Position numbers and translations under genes: made by a program
Shown: positions 17,413 through 27,138 of the stretch, one piece after another
Position numbering within the stretch: position 1 is the stretch's first letter
How the letters are laid out: every line of letters begins with the position of its first letter
Notes under the pieces: model-generated
Database searches by the model: none
The model's input: only the letters and a program-made list of their open reading frames with translations
What the model was told of the DNA's origin: nothing
NCBI GenBank assembly: GCA_947494545.1
Contig: CANLVH010000005.1
Coordinates: 62,001-126,000, forward strand
Source: an uncultured Mesonia sp.
GTDB lineage: Bacteria; Bacteroidota; Bacteroidia; Flavobacteriales; Flavobacteriaceae
Length of the DNA stretch: 64,000 bases
Direction of reading: 5' to 3'

Positions 17413-17799
17413 ATGGTACAACAAATTACAAAGGGCATTAAAATTTCGGTTCGGACGCGGTTTCGAGGCAAAGCTTTAAAAAACTATAAAGTGTTTTTTG
17501 CCTTTAGTTATGAAATTACCATAGAGAACCAAAGCAACGATTCTGTACAATTAAATTCTAGGTTTTGGCGCATTAAAGATGCGTTAAACCGTAACGAAAT
17601 TGTACGCGGCGAAGGCGTTGTTGGTCGCAAACCCGTTCTTAAACCCGGCGAAACCCATACTTACAGCAGCGGTTGCTTTTTAACTTCGCCATTTGGGGCT
17701 ATGAAAGGGCATTTTAATATGATAAACTTTACCTCTACCAATAGATTTAAAGTGCTTATACCTACTTTTAACCTTAGTGCGCCTTTTGCCTTAAATTAA
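17413..17799 (+). CDS. apaG: ApaG domain protein
   Basis: 128 residues, full length for ApaG. Conserved core: YEITIENQSNDSVQLNSRFW, then GEGVVGRKPVLKPGETHTY and SPFGAMKGHFNM. The family has an FnIII-like fold and is linked genetically to divalent cation and Ap4A phenotypes, but its biochemical role is unsettled. Its TAA stop is interlocked with that of the convergent NRDE gene. Confidence 0.93.
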   Translation: MVQQITKGIKISVRTRFRGKALKNYKVFFAFSYEITIENQSNDSVQLNSRFWRIKDALNRNEIVRGEGVVGRKPVLKPGETHTYSSGCFLTSPFGAMKGHFNMINFTSTNRFKVLIPTFNLSAPFALN

Positions 17800-18512
17800 A
17801 AAGAGACCAAACTTTCTTCTTGCGTAAGTAAATTATCAAAACGCATGCTTTTTTTAGTATTTTCTAAACTAAACTGCGTGATACTGGTGGTTTTTAATTT
17901 TCCTCTATCTATAATAAATCCAAGGTTTTTATCTTCGGCTCCAGCCGAATGGTGAAAATCCCATAATTTCTTTTTCGGGTCGGATTGCCAGTCTTCACGC
18001 TCTAAAAAATCATAAAACCATTGGTGACGCTCTTCTTTCATTTCTGGAGAATACGTCATAGAAGCGGACCAAATATGTGGTTGGGTTTTTAGTTTTTTAA
18101 AAAGTACTTTTGTACCGTTCCAAATAAGTTGGTATAATTCTAAGCCGGCTTTCCAACTTACAATTACCATAGTAAAAGGTTCTATCTCTTCAAAAGCATA
18201 GGTTTCTAAACGATGCAAAACATCGTCTGCAGTTAAAAAGTCTTTTACCACTACGCCCCTGCTTAATCTATAAGAATCTTTGGAAACGTGTGCTTTCTCG
18301 GCGCCATTCATTAAAGTAATTAAACGTTTTTTACTGCTGGCGCCAATCCACGTGCCTCCTGCAACCGCATCTTTTGGGTACAATAATGTACAAGCGTTTT
18401 CTTTATAAACTTTTGGTGGAATGGTTTTTCTATCTGCTGCCTCATCTCTGTTAGAAGTAATAATAAAATTTTCTGAACTATTGGATAAAGGAATAAAACT
18501 TAGGGTACACAT
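17796..18512 (-). CDS. NRDE/TANGO2 family protein
   Basis: 238 residues when started at ATG 18512, which gives the expected MCTLSFIPL; a longer frame from 18530 would hide Cys2. NRDE proteins take their name from the motif seen here in ITSNRDEAADR, and the family has an Ntn-hydrolase-like pattern in which Cys2 may become the N-terminal nucleophile. A GGTWIGASSKKRLITLMNG block follows, also conserved. TANGO2 homologues in eukaryotes are linked to lipid or haem handling; bacterial function unknown. Confidence 0.85.
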   Translation of the reverse strand: MCTLSFIPLSNSSENFIITSNRDEAADRKTIPPKVYKENACTLLYPKDAVAGGTWIGASSKKRLITLMNGAEKAHVSKDSYRLSRGVVVKDFLTADDVLHRLETYAFEEIEPFTMVIVSWKAGLELYQLIWNGTKVLFKKLKTQPHIWSASMTYSPEMKEERHQWFYDFLEREDWQSDPKKKLWDFHHSAGAEDKNLGFIIDRGKLKTTSITQFSLENTKKSMRFDNLLTQEESLVSF

Positions 18513-18652
18513 TGCATTTATTTTAAGCAAATTAGGCTTTTAAAAAACTTAACACAAATTAATAAAACCTTTGTATATACGGTAATCTGAAGTCTATTAT
18601 TTTTAAGTATATTTACGCAAATTCAAAACAACAAAAAAAATATATAATAATT

Positions 18653-20281
18653 ATGGGTAAAGGATTTTTTAGAGTTCCTCCAGCGGTTAACGAGCCTGTT
18701 AAAAGCTACGCCCCGGGAACACCTGAAAGAGAAGAAGTATTGTTAACGTATAAAGATTTATACAACAAAAAAGTAGACATTCCGCTTTATATTGGTTCAG
18801 AAGAAATAAAAACCGGAAAAACCAAAAGTATTCATCCGCCACACGACCACCAACACGATTTGGGCGTTTATCATTTGGCAGAGCAAAAACACGTAACTCA
18901 AGCAATAGATGCAGCATTAGAAGCTAGAAAAAAATGGGCAAAATTAACTTGGGAGCAGCGTGCAGGCGTATTTTTAAAAGCAGCCGAATTAATTTCCGGT
19001 CCTTACCGCTACAAATTAAACGCTGCCACTATGATTGGGCAGTCTAAAAACATATTTCAAGCAGAAATAGACTCTGCTTGCGAGATTGCAGATTTTATTA
19101 GGTTTAACGTAGAATATATGACAGAAATCTACGAAGACCAACCAGAATCTGATGCAGAAGCTTGGAACCGTGTAGAATATAGACCGTTAGAAGGTTTTGT
19201 TTATGCGGTTACGCCATTTAACTTTACTGCAATTGCTGGTAATTTACCTTCTAGTGCAGCATTAATGGGTAACGTAGCAATTTGGAAGCCAAGTGCCAGC
19301 CAAATGTTTTCTGCACAAGTATTGATGGAAGTATTTAAAGAAGCCGGTGTGCCAGATGGTGTAATTAATATGGTAATGGGAGATCCTGCCATGATTACAG
19401 ACATTATTTTAGACAGTCCGGAATTTGCAGGCGTTCACTTTACCGGAAGTACAGATGTATTTAAAGGTATGTGGTCTAAAATTGGTAATAACATAGATAA
19501 GTACAAATCTTACCCAAGAATTGTTGGAGAAACTGGAGGTAAAGATTTTATTATTGCTCACCCAAGTTCTAAAGCAAAACAAGTATCTACTGCTATTTCT
19601 CGTGGCGCTTTTGAATATCAAGGGCAAAAATGTAGTGCTGCCTCGCGTGTTTACCTTCCAAAGAGTTTATGGCCTACCATAAAAGAACAATTAGAAGATG
19701 ATCTTAGTTCTTTTAAAATGGGTTCTCCAGAAGATATGAGCAACTTTATTAATGCTGTAATTCACGAAAGAGCTTTTGATAAATTGGCGAAGTATATAGA
19801 TCAAGCCAAGAAAGACAAGAAAGCAGAAGTAATTATGGGCGGAAATTATGATAAATCTAAAGGTTATTTTATAGAGCCAACGGTAATTTTAACTACAGAT
19901 CCTAAATATACCACGATGGTTACAGAATTATTTGGACCCGTAGTTACTATTTATTTATACGATGATAATAAATGGGAAGAAACCTTGCATTTGGTAGACG
20001 AAACAAGCCCGTATGCGCTTACCGGCGGTATTTTCTCGCAAGATAGATATGCGGCTTCTCAAGCTACCGATATTTTGCAAGATGCAGCAGGAAACTTTTA
20101 TATAAACGATAAGCCAACCGGCGCTGTGGTAGGAAGACAACCATTTGGCGGTGCTAGAGCAAGTGGAACCAATGATAAAGCAGGTTCTAAGCTAAACTTA
20201 TTGCGTTGGGTTAGTCCGCGTTTAATTAAAGAAACCTTTGTACCGGCTACAGATTACAGATATCCGTTTATGGATGAGTAA
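18653..20281 (+). CDS. pruA: 1-pyrroline-5-carboxylate (L-glutamate gamma-semialdehyde) dehydrogenase
   Basis: 542 residues, the stand-alone P5C dehydrogenase type. Catalytic Cys327 lies in GQKCSAASR and the general base Glu293 in GETGGKDF. YAVTPFNFTAIAGNLPS is the NAD-binding region. It oxidises P5C to glutamate, the last step of proline catabolism; no proline dehydrogenase gene is adjacent. The upstream spacer has TATATTTA near 18608, a weak -7 box. Confidence 0.95.
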   Translation: MGKGFFRVPPAVNEPVKSYAPGTPEREEVLLTYKDLYNKKVDIPLYIGSEEIKTGKTKSIHPPHDHQHDLGVYHLAEQKHVTQAIDAALEARKKWAKLTWEQRAGVFLKAAELISGPYRYKLNAATMIGQSKNIFQAEIDSACEIADFIRFNVEYMTEIYEDQPESDAEAWNRVEYRPLEGFVYAVTPFNFTAIAGNLPSSAALMGNVAIWKPSASQMFSAQVLMEVFKEAGVPDGVINMVMGDPAMITDIILDSPEFAGVHFTGSTDVFKGMWSKIGNNIDKYKSYPRIVGETGGKDFIIAHPSSKAKQVSTAISRGAFEYQGQKCSAASRVYLPKSLWPTIKEQLEDDLSSFKMGSPEDMSNFINAVIHERAFDKLAKYIDQAKKDKKAEVIMGGNYDKSKGYFIEPTVILTTDPKYTTMVTELFGPVVTIYLYDDNKWEETLHLVDETSPYALTGGIFSQDRYAASQATDILQDAAGNFYINDKPTGAVVGRQPFGGARASGTNDKAGSKLNLLRWVSPRLIKETFVPATDYRYPFMDE

Positions 20282-20309
20282 ATTTTTGCTCTAATCTTTA
20301 CGGAATAAA

Positions 20310-20348
20310 AAAAGGCTGTTTCAATTATTTAATTTGAAACAGCCTTTT
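20310..20348. terminator. Bidirectional intrinsic terminator between pruA and rsmG
   Basis: 15 bp perfect inverted repeat AAAAGGCTGTTTCAA/TTGAAACAGCCTTTT with a 9 base loop, with A run on the left and T run on the right, serving convergent genes. A TTTACGGA word lies just before it. Confidence 0.88.
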
Positions 20349-20374
20349 TCTTTTTAGCTTAACAAAAAAGTCTT

Positions 20375-21004
20375 TTAACCTTTGTATTTCATTGGTAAAT
20401 GCACCAAGCTTTTGGTTTCAAAAAAGTCTTCTTCAAATACATCACTTAAAGAATACACCTTGGCTGTAGCGTATTTTTTGAGCTCCTCGTGCAAATCACC
20501 ACCTTTTAAATATAAAATTCCGTTTCTAAACTCATGCTGATTTTTCTTAGCAATTCTTCCTTTTACCCAGCGCACAAAAGTTTCCATTTGTGCCACGGCG
20601 CGACTTACAATAAAATCGTAATGACCGTCTATTTCCTCTACTCTGCAATTGCTGGTTTTTACATTCCGTAAAGCTAAACTTTGCACCACTTCTTCTACTA
20701 CTTTTATTTTTTTACCAATGCTGTCTACCAAATGAAACTCTGTTTCGGGAAACATAATAGCAAGCGGTATTCCCGGGAAACCGCCACCTGTACCTACATC
20801 TAAAACCTTGGCACCGGGCTTAAATTCCTGAAACTTTGCGATAGCCAAAGAATGTAAAACGTGTCTTAAATAAATTTCTTCTATATCTTTTCTAGACACA
20901 ACGTTTATTTTGGTATTCCAGTCTTTATACAAAACCCCTATTTCCTCTAATTGTTCTATTTGCGATGGACTAAGGTTTTGAAAGTATTTTAAAATTTGTT
21001 CCAA
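20375..21004 (-). CDS. rsmG: 16S rRNA (guanine-527 N7) methyltransferase
   Basis: 209 residues, full length for RsmG/GidB. SAM-binding motif VLDVGTGGGFPGIPLA, followed by FHLVDSIGKKIKVVEEV and DFIVSRAVAQMETFVRW. It methylates N7 of G527 in 16S rRNA; loss gives low-level streptomycin resistance in other bacteria. Cytoplasmic. Confidence 0.95.
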   Translation of the reverse strand: MEQILKYFQNLSPSQIEQLEEIGVLYKDWNTKINVVSRKDIEEIYLRHVLHSLAIAKFQEFKPGAKVLDVGTGGGFPGIPLAIMFPETEFHLVDSIGKKIKVVEEVVQSLALRNVKTSNCRVEEIDGHYDFIVSRAVAQMETFVRWVKGRIAKKNQHEFRNGILYLKGGDLHEELKKYATAKVYSLSDVFEEDFFETKSLVHLPMKYKG

Positions 21005-21053
21005 ATCAATTTGTTTTAAATAAATTTTTTCAAGGTTGCTTTTAAAAAAAGCA

Positions 21054-21728
21054 TTATTTTTTCCGTAAATGCTGAAAAGAATCTTTTTCGCCGTACAAAG
21101 TTAAGGTATCTCCTTCTTCTATCATAGATTTTCCGTAAGGAGAACCAATATATTCTGATGTAGCTTTTTGTATGCCCAAAACAATTATTCCTTTACGTAT
21201 AAGTTGTAATTGATTTAACGTTTTTTCGCGCAAAAAACTATCTTTAGTAACCTTCCACTCCGTTACTCGGTAGCCACCTTCTAGATGTAAAATTGCCGCA
21301 TAATCTGTCACATCTAAATTGGTATATTTATTCAGGGCTTTGTTTATTACTTTAGAAAGGTAACGGTCTACCCACCTACTGCGCACTGCCCACCACAAAA
21401 ATATAGAACCCAATACAATTACTCCAATACTATATAAAAGAGAACTGGTTCTGTCTGGGATTAAAAAGGTTAAAATAAGCGACGACATTGCAGTAACAAT
21501 ACCGGCATTACCAACAATCATAAGCATAGAAATAATGCGCCGCCTAACGGGATGGTTGGCTACTTTTTCTGCCTCGCTAGTGGTATAACCGGTTCCCGTG
21601 TAAGCAGACCTGGCTTGAAAACGGGCAGATTGTGTAGACAAACCGGTATGCACCAAAGCCAAAGTAGCTATTTTGGTAAGCAATAGAGAAATACTAACAA
21701 TTAGAAATAAAGAAATTGCGGCAATCAT
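21054..21728 (-). CDS. Membrane protein with TrkA-C (RCK_C) domain
   Basis: 224 residues. An N-terminal helix is followed by the conserved block ARFQARSAYTGTGYTTSEAE and NHPVRRRIISMLMIVGNAG, then two more helices (to about 120). A cytoplasmic RCK_C domain with TSEYIGSPYGKSMIEEGDTL closes it. RCK_C domains bind ligands that gate potassium channels or transporters. The transported ion is not known for this family. It is separated by 49 bases from rsmG and is unrelated to the nearby trkAH pair in sequence. Confidence 0.75.
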   Translation of the reverse strand: MIAAISLFLIVSISLLLTKIATLALVHTGLSTQSARFQARSAYTGTGYTTSEAEKVANHPVRRRIISMLMIVGNAGIVTAMSSLILTFLIPDRTSSLLYSIGVIVLGSIFLWWAVRSRWVDRYLSKVINKALNKYTNLDVTDYAAILHLEGGYRVTEWKVTKDSFLREKTLNQLQLIRKGIIVLGIQKATSEYIGSPYGKSMIEEGDTLTLYGEKDSFQHLRKK

Positions 21729-21801
21729 TGTTTTGTTTTTTTAAAATATAACCAAAAGAGAGAATTATGAAAACAAAGCTCTAAAATAAATCATTAATCT
21801 T

Positions 21802-21809
21802 TATCTTTG
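21802..21809 (+). promoter_or_regulatory. -7 box for the desaturase gene
   Basis: TATCTTTG is an exact TAnnTTTG box 18 bases before ATG 21828. A TTG start at 21807 would fall inside the box, so ATG 21828 is preferred. Confidence 0.55.
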
Positions 21810-21827
21810 ACTTTTATTGCAAATTTA

Positions 21828-22928
21828 ATGGATCAAAAACAAATTCGTTTCTCCCGCGTAGACTCTGCAAAGTTTTTTAGAACTTTAAATAAACGGGTAA
21901 ACTCTTACTTTAAGGAAAATAAACTTCCTAAAACAGGAAACTGGAAATTACACGTGAAAACACTTATCATGTTTTCTTTATTCTTTACACCTTATTTTCT
22001 AATTCTTACGTTAGATATTTCGCAATGGTGGAAATTGTTGCTTAGTATTGTTATGGGAGTTGGTATGGCCGGCGTAGGAATGAATGTGATGCACGACGGC
22101 AACCACGGCTCGTATTCGTCTAAAAAATGGATTAACAAAATAATGGGCGGCAGTATGTATATTTTGGCCGGCAATGTTTATAATTGGCAAGTACAACATA
22201 ATGTTTTACACCACACGTATACTAACATTCACGGTCACGATGAAGACTTAGAAGCCGGCAGAATTATTAGGTTTAGTAAACATAGCAAATGGCGAAAGTT
22301 TCATAGATTTCAACATTATTACTCTATTTTATTATATGGTTTATTAACTTTTAACTGGGTAATCACTACAGATTTTAAACAAACACGACGCTATCTAAAA
22401 CGCAATTTAGCTTATGGCAAAAAACCGAGTCCTTTAAAACAATGGAGCACTCTAGCCATTACTAAAGCTTTATATATTGCCATTTGGATTATTATTCCTA
22501 TGTTGATTTTAAATATTGCCTGGTGGAAAATCTTAATTGGTTTTTTTGTAATGCATTATACAGCAGGTTTAATTTTAAGTATTGTTTTTCAATTGGCGCA
22601 TGTTGTAGAAGCTACGGAAATGCCTTTGCCGGATAAAAAAGGCTCTATGGAAAATACTTGGGCAATACACCAATTGTTTACCACGGTAAATTTTTCTACC
22701 AATAACAAAATTGTAAACTGGTTTACCGGCGGATTAAACCATCAAGTAGAGCATCATATTTTTCCTAATATAAGTCATATTCATTACAGTAAAATTGCAA
22801 ACATTGTAAAAGAAACGGCTAACGAATTTAATTTGCCGTACCACGAGTATAAAACTACCAGAGCAGCTATTATCGCTCACTTTAAACATTTAAAAGAAAT
22901 GGGTGCTAAACCTGCCTTATCGGTATAA
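21828..22928 (+). CDS. Membrane fatty acid desaturase
   Basis: 366 residues from ATG 21828 (MDQKQIRFSRVD). Three histidine clusters bind the di-iron centre: HDGNHGSYS, HNVLHHTYTNIHGH and HQVEHHIFPNISH. The QxxHH form of the last box resembles front-end or acyl-lipid desaturases. Four membrane helices separate the boxes. It introduces a cis double bond in an acyl chain; position not predictable. It is followed 14 bases later by the aminotransferase gene. Confidence 0.9.
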   Translation: MDQKQIRFSRVDSAKFFRTLNKRVNSYFKENKLPKTGNWKLHVKTLIMFSLFFTPYFLILTLDISQWWKLLLSIVMGVGMAGVGMNVMHDGNHGSYSSKKWINKIMGGSMYILAGNVYNWQVQHNVLHHTYTNIHGHDEDLEAGRIIRFSKHSKWRKFHRFQHYYSILLYGLLTFNWVITTDFKQTRRYLKRNLAYGKKPSPLKQWSTLAITKALYIAIWIIIPMLILNIAWWKILIGFFVMHYTAGLILSIVFQLAHVVEATEMPLPDKKGSMENTWAIHQLFTTVNFSTNNKIVNWFTGGLNHQVEHHIFPNISHIHYSKIANIVKETANEFNLPYHEYKTTRAAIIAHFKHLKEMGAKPALSV

Positions 22929-22942
22929 TTAAAAAATTTATT

Positions 22943-24130
22943 ATGCAACATCTTTCAGACAGAATAAACAGATTAGAAACCTCTGCAACCCTTGCTATGG
23001 CCGCCAAAGCCAGAGAATTAAAAAGCCAAGGAAAAGAGATTATTAGTTTAAGCCTGGGGGAACCAGATTTTAATACGCCAGATTTTATTAAAGACGCGGC
23101 TATACAAGCAATAAACGATAATTATAACTCCTATACTCCGGTAGATGGCTATGCAGAATTAAAAGAAGCTATTCGTACCAAATTTAAACGGGACAATGGT
23201 TTAGAATACGAAGCTTCTCAAATTGTAGTAAGTACCGGTGCTAAACAAGCCTTGGCAAATGTAGCTTTGGTAAGTTTAAACCCAGGGGACGAAGTTATTT
23301 TGCCGTGCCCGTATTGGGTAAGTTACAGAGATATCGTAAAAATTGCTGAAGGCGTTAGCGTAGAAGTTAAAACATCTATAGAAAACGATTTTAAAATGAC
23401 GCCAGAGCAGCTGGAAAATGCAATTACCCCGCGTACTAAAATGTTATGGTTTAGTTCGCCTTGTAATCCTAGCGGTTCGCTTTATAGCAAAGAAGAATTA
23501 CGTGCTTTGGCAGATGTTTTACAAAAACATCCGGATATTATTGTGGTTAGCGATGAGATTTACGAACACATTAATTTCACCGGAGAAGCACACGCCTCTA
23601 TGGCACAATTTGAAGATATGTACGACCGTACGGTTACTGTAAACGGGGTTTCTAAAGCTTTTGCTATGACCGGTTGGCGTATTGGTTATATTGGCGCACC
23701 AACTTATATTGCCAGAGCTTGCACTAAAATGCAAGGCCAAATTACCAGCGGCGCAAATTGTATTGCACAACGTGCTACCATTGCTGCATTAGAAGCACCG
23801 GTAAGTAAAATACAGCACATGATAGATACCTTTAAGGAAAGGAGAAGTCTTATATTAGATTTGTTACAAGAGGTTGAAGGTTTTGAATGTAACCAACCCG
23901 AAGGTGCTTTTTATGTATTTCCTAATGTATCGCACTTTTTCGGAAAGACATTTAATAACAAGAAAATAAGCAATGCTACAGATTTAGCTATGTACTTATT
24001 GGAAGAAGCCAATGTAGCCACCGTAACCGGAGATGCTTTTGGCAATCCGGACTGTTTACGATTAAGCTACGCGGCCAGCGAATCCGAAATTAAAGAAGCT
24101 ATAAAGCGCATAAAGCAAGTTTTGAATTAG
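22943..24130 (+). CDS. PLP-dependent aminotransferase, aspartate aminotransferase type
   Basis: 395 residues, fold-type I class I aminotransferase. N-terminal SLGEPDFNTPDFI, CNPSGSLYS near the substrate site, DEIYEHI, PLP-lysine motif SKAFAMTGWRIGY and C-terminal Arg in DCLRLSYAAS, which binds the substrate carboxylate. Close to bacterial class I-gamma aspartate/prephenate aminotransferases. Exact amino donor not certain. Confidence 0.92.
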   Translation: MQHLSDRINRLETSATLAMAAKARELKSQGKEIISLSLGEPDFNTPDFIKDAAIQAINDNYNSYTPVDGYAELKEAIRTKFKRDNGLEYEASQIVVSTGAKQALANVALVSLNPGDEVILPCPYWVSYRDIVKIAEGVSVEVKTSIENDFKMTPEQLENAITPRTKMLWFSSPCNPSGSLYSKEELRALADVLQKHPDIIVVSDEIYEHINFTGEAHASMAQFEDMYDRTVTVNGVSKAFAMTGWRIGYIGAPTYIARACTKMQGQITSGANCIAQRATIAALEAPVSKIQHMIDTFKERRSLILDLLQEVEGFECNQPEGAFYVFPNVSHFFGKTFNNKKISNATDLAMYLLEEANVATVTGDAFGNPDCLRLSYAASESEIKEAIKRIKQVLN

Positions 24131-24149
24131 AAACTTGTTTATAAAACAA

Positions 24150-24185
24150 AAAAAGGCTCGGAAATTTATTTTTTCGAGCCTTTTT
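24150..24185. terminator. Bidirectional terminator between aminotransferase and trkH
   Basis: AAAAAGGCTCG/CGAGCCTTTTT arms (11 bp, extendable by wobble and AT pairs into the loop) followed by T8 on the plus strand; genes are convergent. Confidence 0.85.
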
Positions 24186-24211
24186 TTTCATTTATCTATA
24201 AGCAAAAATGC

Positions 24212-24232
24212 TTTACGGATTTATTCCGTAAA
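24212..24232. repeat. Inverted pair of the TTTACGGA word
   Basis: TTTACGGA, five bases, TCCGTAAA, forming a perfect 8 bp palindrome; a third copy (TCCGTAAA) lies at 24258-24265. It lacks a T tract directly after it, so it is not an obvious terminator. Confidence 0.6.
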
Positions 24233-24271
24233 ATAAACATTATAAGAATGATATTTTTCCGTAAAGGTATT

Positions 24272-25768
24272 TTATCTATTTCGCCAGAAGAAAGGTGTTA
24301 AAACTATAAGTACAGTAAACAATTCTAACCTACCAATAAGCATTAAAAAAGAACTCCACCATTTTCCTGCGGCGGGCAAACTAGCAAAATTATCTACCGG
24401 GCTCAAATCTCCAAAAGCCGGCCCTATATTTCCCAACGAAGATGCCGCACCCCCTAAAGCAGAGGAAAAATCTAGACCTAATGCCGCAAAACCAACTGCT
24501 CCAATTATAAAGGCCAACATATAAACTATAAAAAAGCCTAGTACATTAAAGACAATTTCGTGTTTAATAGACAGTTTGTTGTAGCGCACCGGCAAAATAG
24601 CATTAGGATGCAAAGCGCGCTTAAATTCTGTAATTCCGTTTCGTATCATAATAATATGACGTACTATTTTTATACCGCCGGCCGTAGAACCCGCAGAACC
24701 ACCCATAAAAAACAAGCCAAAAAATAGAATGGTAAGAAAAGGCGTCCATAAAGTAAAATCTGCCGTAACAAAACCGGTTGTGGTAATTACAGAAAGTACT
24801 TGAAATAAAGCGTGTCTAAAAGAAGCTTCGGCTTTACCTAAAGCCAGCGTGTGCGTGATAGAAGAAAGTCCTAGATCTGCTCTAAAATAAATAATTAGAG
24901 CGGCAATTGTGGTAAAACCGGCTATAAATATAGCATACCATTTAAATTCTTCGTCTCTAAAAACACGTTTAAAATTTCCTTTAAAGGCAAAATAACTCAT
25001 GATAAAATTCATCCCGGCCAAGAACATAAAAACAATAATAATATATTGTATTAACGGCTGATCATTCCAATAAGCCACACTGGCATTTTTTGTAGAAAAG
25101 CCGCCGGTAGACAAAGTACTTAAAGCGTGATTTGCAGCATCAAAAAGTCCCATTCCGGCAACGTTTAACAAGATTGTTTCGGCTACGGTATAACCTACAT
25201 AAATAAGCCAAAGTCTTTTTGCGGTATCGGTAATGCGGGGTTTAAGTTTATCTGCGCTCGGCCCGGGAGCTTCGGCAGAAAAAAGTTGCATCCCGCCAAT
25301 ACCTAAGAGTGGCAAAATTGCGACTGCCAAGACAATAATTCCCATTCCCCCAATCCAATGGGTTAAACTTCGCCACAGCAAAACGCCACGTGGCAAAATC
25401 TCTATATCTTGTAAAATTGTGGCGCCGGTGGTGGTATAACCAGACATGGTTTCAAAAAAAGCTTCGGTAATTGTGCTTATAGAATTGGTAAATAAATAAG
25501 GTAGCATACCGCTAATACTCATAACCACCCACCCCAAGGTAACAATTAAATAGCCTTCTCTGCCGCGCAAATCTTTAAGGTGCGTTTTGGTAGCAAGCAT
25601 CATTAGCAAACCACTTAAAATAGTTAAGCCCGATGCACCGGAAATTTGCATAGCGGCAGCTTCTTGGTAATACCAACTTACTAAACTTGCAATAGCCATA
25701 AAACCGCCGTTAAAAACCAACAGCAGTCCCATAATGTAAAAAACCAGTTTTGTATTGAGATTTGGCAT
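24272..25768 (-). CDS. trkH: TrkH-type potassium uptake membrane subunit
   Basis: 498 residues with the four-fold pore repeat of the TrkH/KtrB family. Filter-like segments include TTGATIL, STGGFSTKN, TTTGFVTADF and a C-terminal SLGNIGPAFG. MGGSAGSTAGGIKIVRH is the conserved region after the third pore. It imports K+ together with the cytoplasmic regulator TrkA, whose stop overlaps this start by one base (TAATG). Confidence 0.95.
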   Translation of the reverse strand: MPNLNTKLVFYIMGLLLVFNGGFMAIASLVSWYYQEAAAMQISGASGLTILSGLLMMLATKTHLKDLRGREGYLIVTLGWVVMSISGMLPYLFTNSISTITEAFFETMSGYTTTGATILQDIEILPRGVLLWRSLTHWIGGMGIIVLAVAILPLLGIGGMQLFSAEAPGPSADKLKPRITDTAKRLWLIYVGYTVAETILLNVAGMGLFDAANHALSTLSTGGFSTKNASVAYWNDQPLIQYIIIVFMFLAGMNFIMSYFAFKGNFKRVFRDEEFKWYAIFIAGFTTIAALIIYFRADLGLSSITHTLALGKAEASFRHALFQVLSVITTTGFVTADFTLWTPFLTILFFGLFFMGGSAGSTAGGIKIVRHIIMIRNGITEFKRALHPNAILPVRYNKLSIKHEIVFNVLGFFIVYMLAFIIGAVGFAALGLDFSSALGGAASSLGNIGPAFGDLSPVDNFASLPAAGKWWSSFLMLIGRLELFTVLIVLTPFFWRNR

Positions 25769-27117
25769 TACAAAAACAGTTTTTCTACTTTATGAATAGA
25801 CCGTGGCAAACAACCAACTACTACTCTATCTCCGGGTTTTATTAAAAAATCTCCCAAGGTAATAACGCCTTCTCCGTTTCTAATAACGCCACCTATAATG
25901 GCAGATCTTGGAAAGTTTAAGTTTGCAATTTTTTTATTGGCTACTTTAGAAGATTCTTGCACTTTAAACTCCAAAAGTTCTGCGTTCATATTGTTTAATT
26001 TGGTCATTGCCACCACTTCTCCCTTCCGTACGTGCCTAAAAATATTATTGGCTGCCAGAAGTTTTTTATTGATAAGGGTATTGATACCAATAGAGTGACT
26101 AAGCTGAAAATAATCCATATTCTCTACCAAAGAGATCGTTTTGGTAACGCTCTTAGATTTTGCCACCAAACAAGACATAATATTGGTTTCTGAGTTTCCG
26201 GTTACGGCAATAAAAGCATCCATATTATGAATGTTTTCTTCTTCTAACAAATCTACATTTCTACCATCGCCGTGAATTATTAAAACTTCCGGCAATTCGT
26301 CTGCCAACTCTAGGGCTTTTTCTTTATTTATTTCTATAAGCTTAACATTAAACCTTGCTTCGCTTAAGTTTTTTGCTGTTTTTCGGCCAATTTTACTTCC
26401 GCCAAGAATCATGATATTTTTAATATCGTGCTTTACTTTTCCGGTAAGTTTATATAATTTTGAAACTCCTTCTTTTGGCGTAATAAAATACACCTGATCG
26501 CCTTTTTTAAATTGTGTATCTCCACGCGGAATTAACGTATACTGCGTACCATAACGTTGTATGGCAATACAAACAAACTGTATAGAAGAAAACATACCGG
26601 CTGCTTCTTGCACGGTTTTACCAACAAAAGGAGCGTTTACGGAAAGTTTAAAACCTACCATATTTAAAAGTCCTTCGTCAAACTGAAAACTGTCGTTAAA
26701 AACAGACTGGTTTAAAAGTAGCGCAATTTCTTTTGAAGCTAAAGCCTCGGGCGAAATAAGTTCGTCTATACCAAATTTCTTAAACCCCAGCTCTTCTTTA
26801 TTTTCTAAAAATTCTGAATTAGACACTCTGGCTACCGTACGTTTTGCGCCTAATTGCTTGGCCAAAACACAAATGGTAATATTGGTTGTCTCACTATTGG
26901 TAACGCCAATAACCAAATCTGCACCTTTTACATGGGCTTCGTGCAAAATAGCCATAGAAGTTGCATCACCTTTTAATGCCTTAATATCTAAGTTTTTATC
27001 TGCGTATTCTAGTTTTGCCGCATCCGGATCTATAAGCGTGATATCTTGCGATTCGTACGATAATAGTTTAGAAAGATGAAAACCAACTTCTCCGGCTCCA
27101 GCAATTAAAATCTTCAT
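25768..27117 (-). CDS. trkA: TrkA potassium transport regulator
   Basis: 449 residues from ATG 27117 (MKILIAGAGEVGFHLSKLLS), preferred over an ATG at 27183 because the Rossmann strand should begin the protein and a -7 box lies at 27146-27139. Two RCK_N/RCK_C tandem units: first NAD loop GAGEVG, second ILGGSKIGRKTAKNL. It gates TrkH through NAD(H)/ATP binding. Confidence 0.95.
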   Translation of the reverse strand: MKILIAGAGEVGFHLSKLLSYESQDITLIDPDAAKLEYADKNLDIKALKGDATSMAILHEAHVKGADLVIGVTNSETTNITICVLAKQLGAKRTVARVSNSEFLENKEELGFKKFGIDELISPEALASKEIALLLNQSVFNDSFQFDEGLLNMVGFKLSVNAPFVGKTVQEAAGMFSSIQFVCIAIQRYGTQYTLIPRGDTQFKKGDQVYFITPKEGVSKLYKLTGKVKHDIKNIMILGGSKIGRKTAKNLSEARFNVKLIEINKEKALELADELPEVLIIHGDGRNVDLLEEENIHNMDAFIAVTGNSETNIMSCLVAKSKSVTKTISLVENMDYFQLSHSIGINTLINKKLLAANNIFRHVRKGEVVAMTKLNNMNAELLEFKVQESSKVANKKIANLNFPRSAIIGGVIRNGEGVITLGDFLIKPGDRVVVGCLPRSIHKVEKLFL

Positions 27118-27138
27118 AATGTAATGAAATTTACCCGG

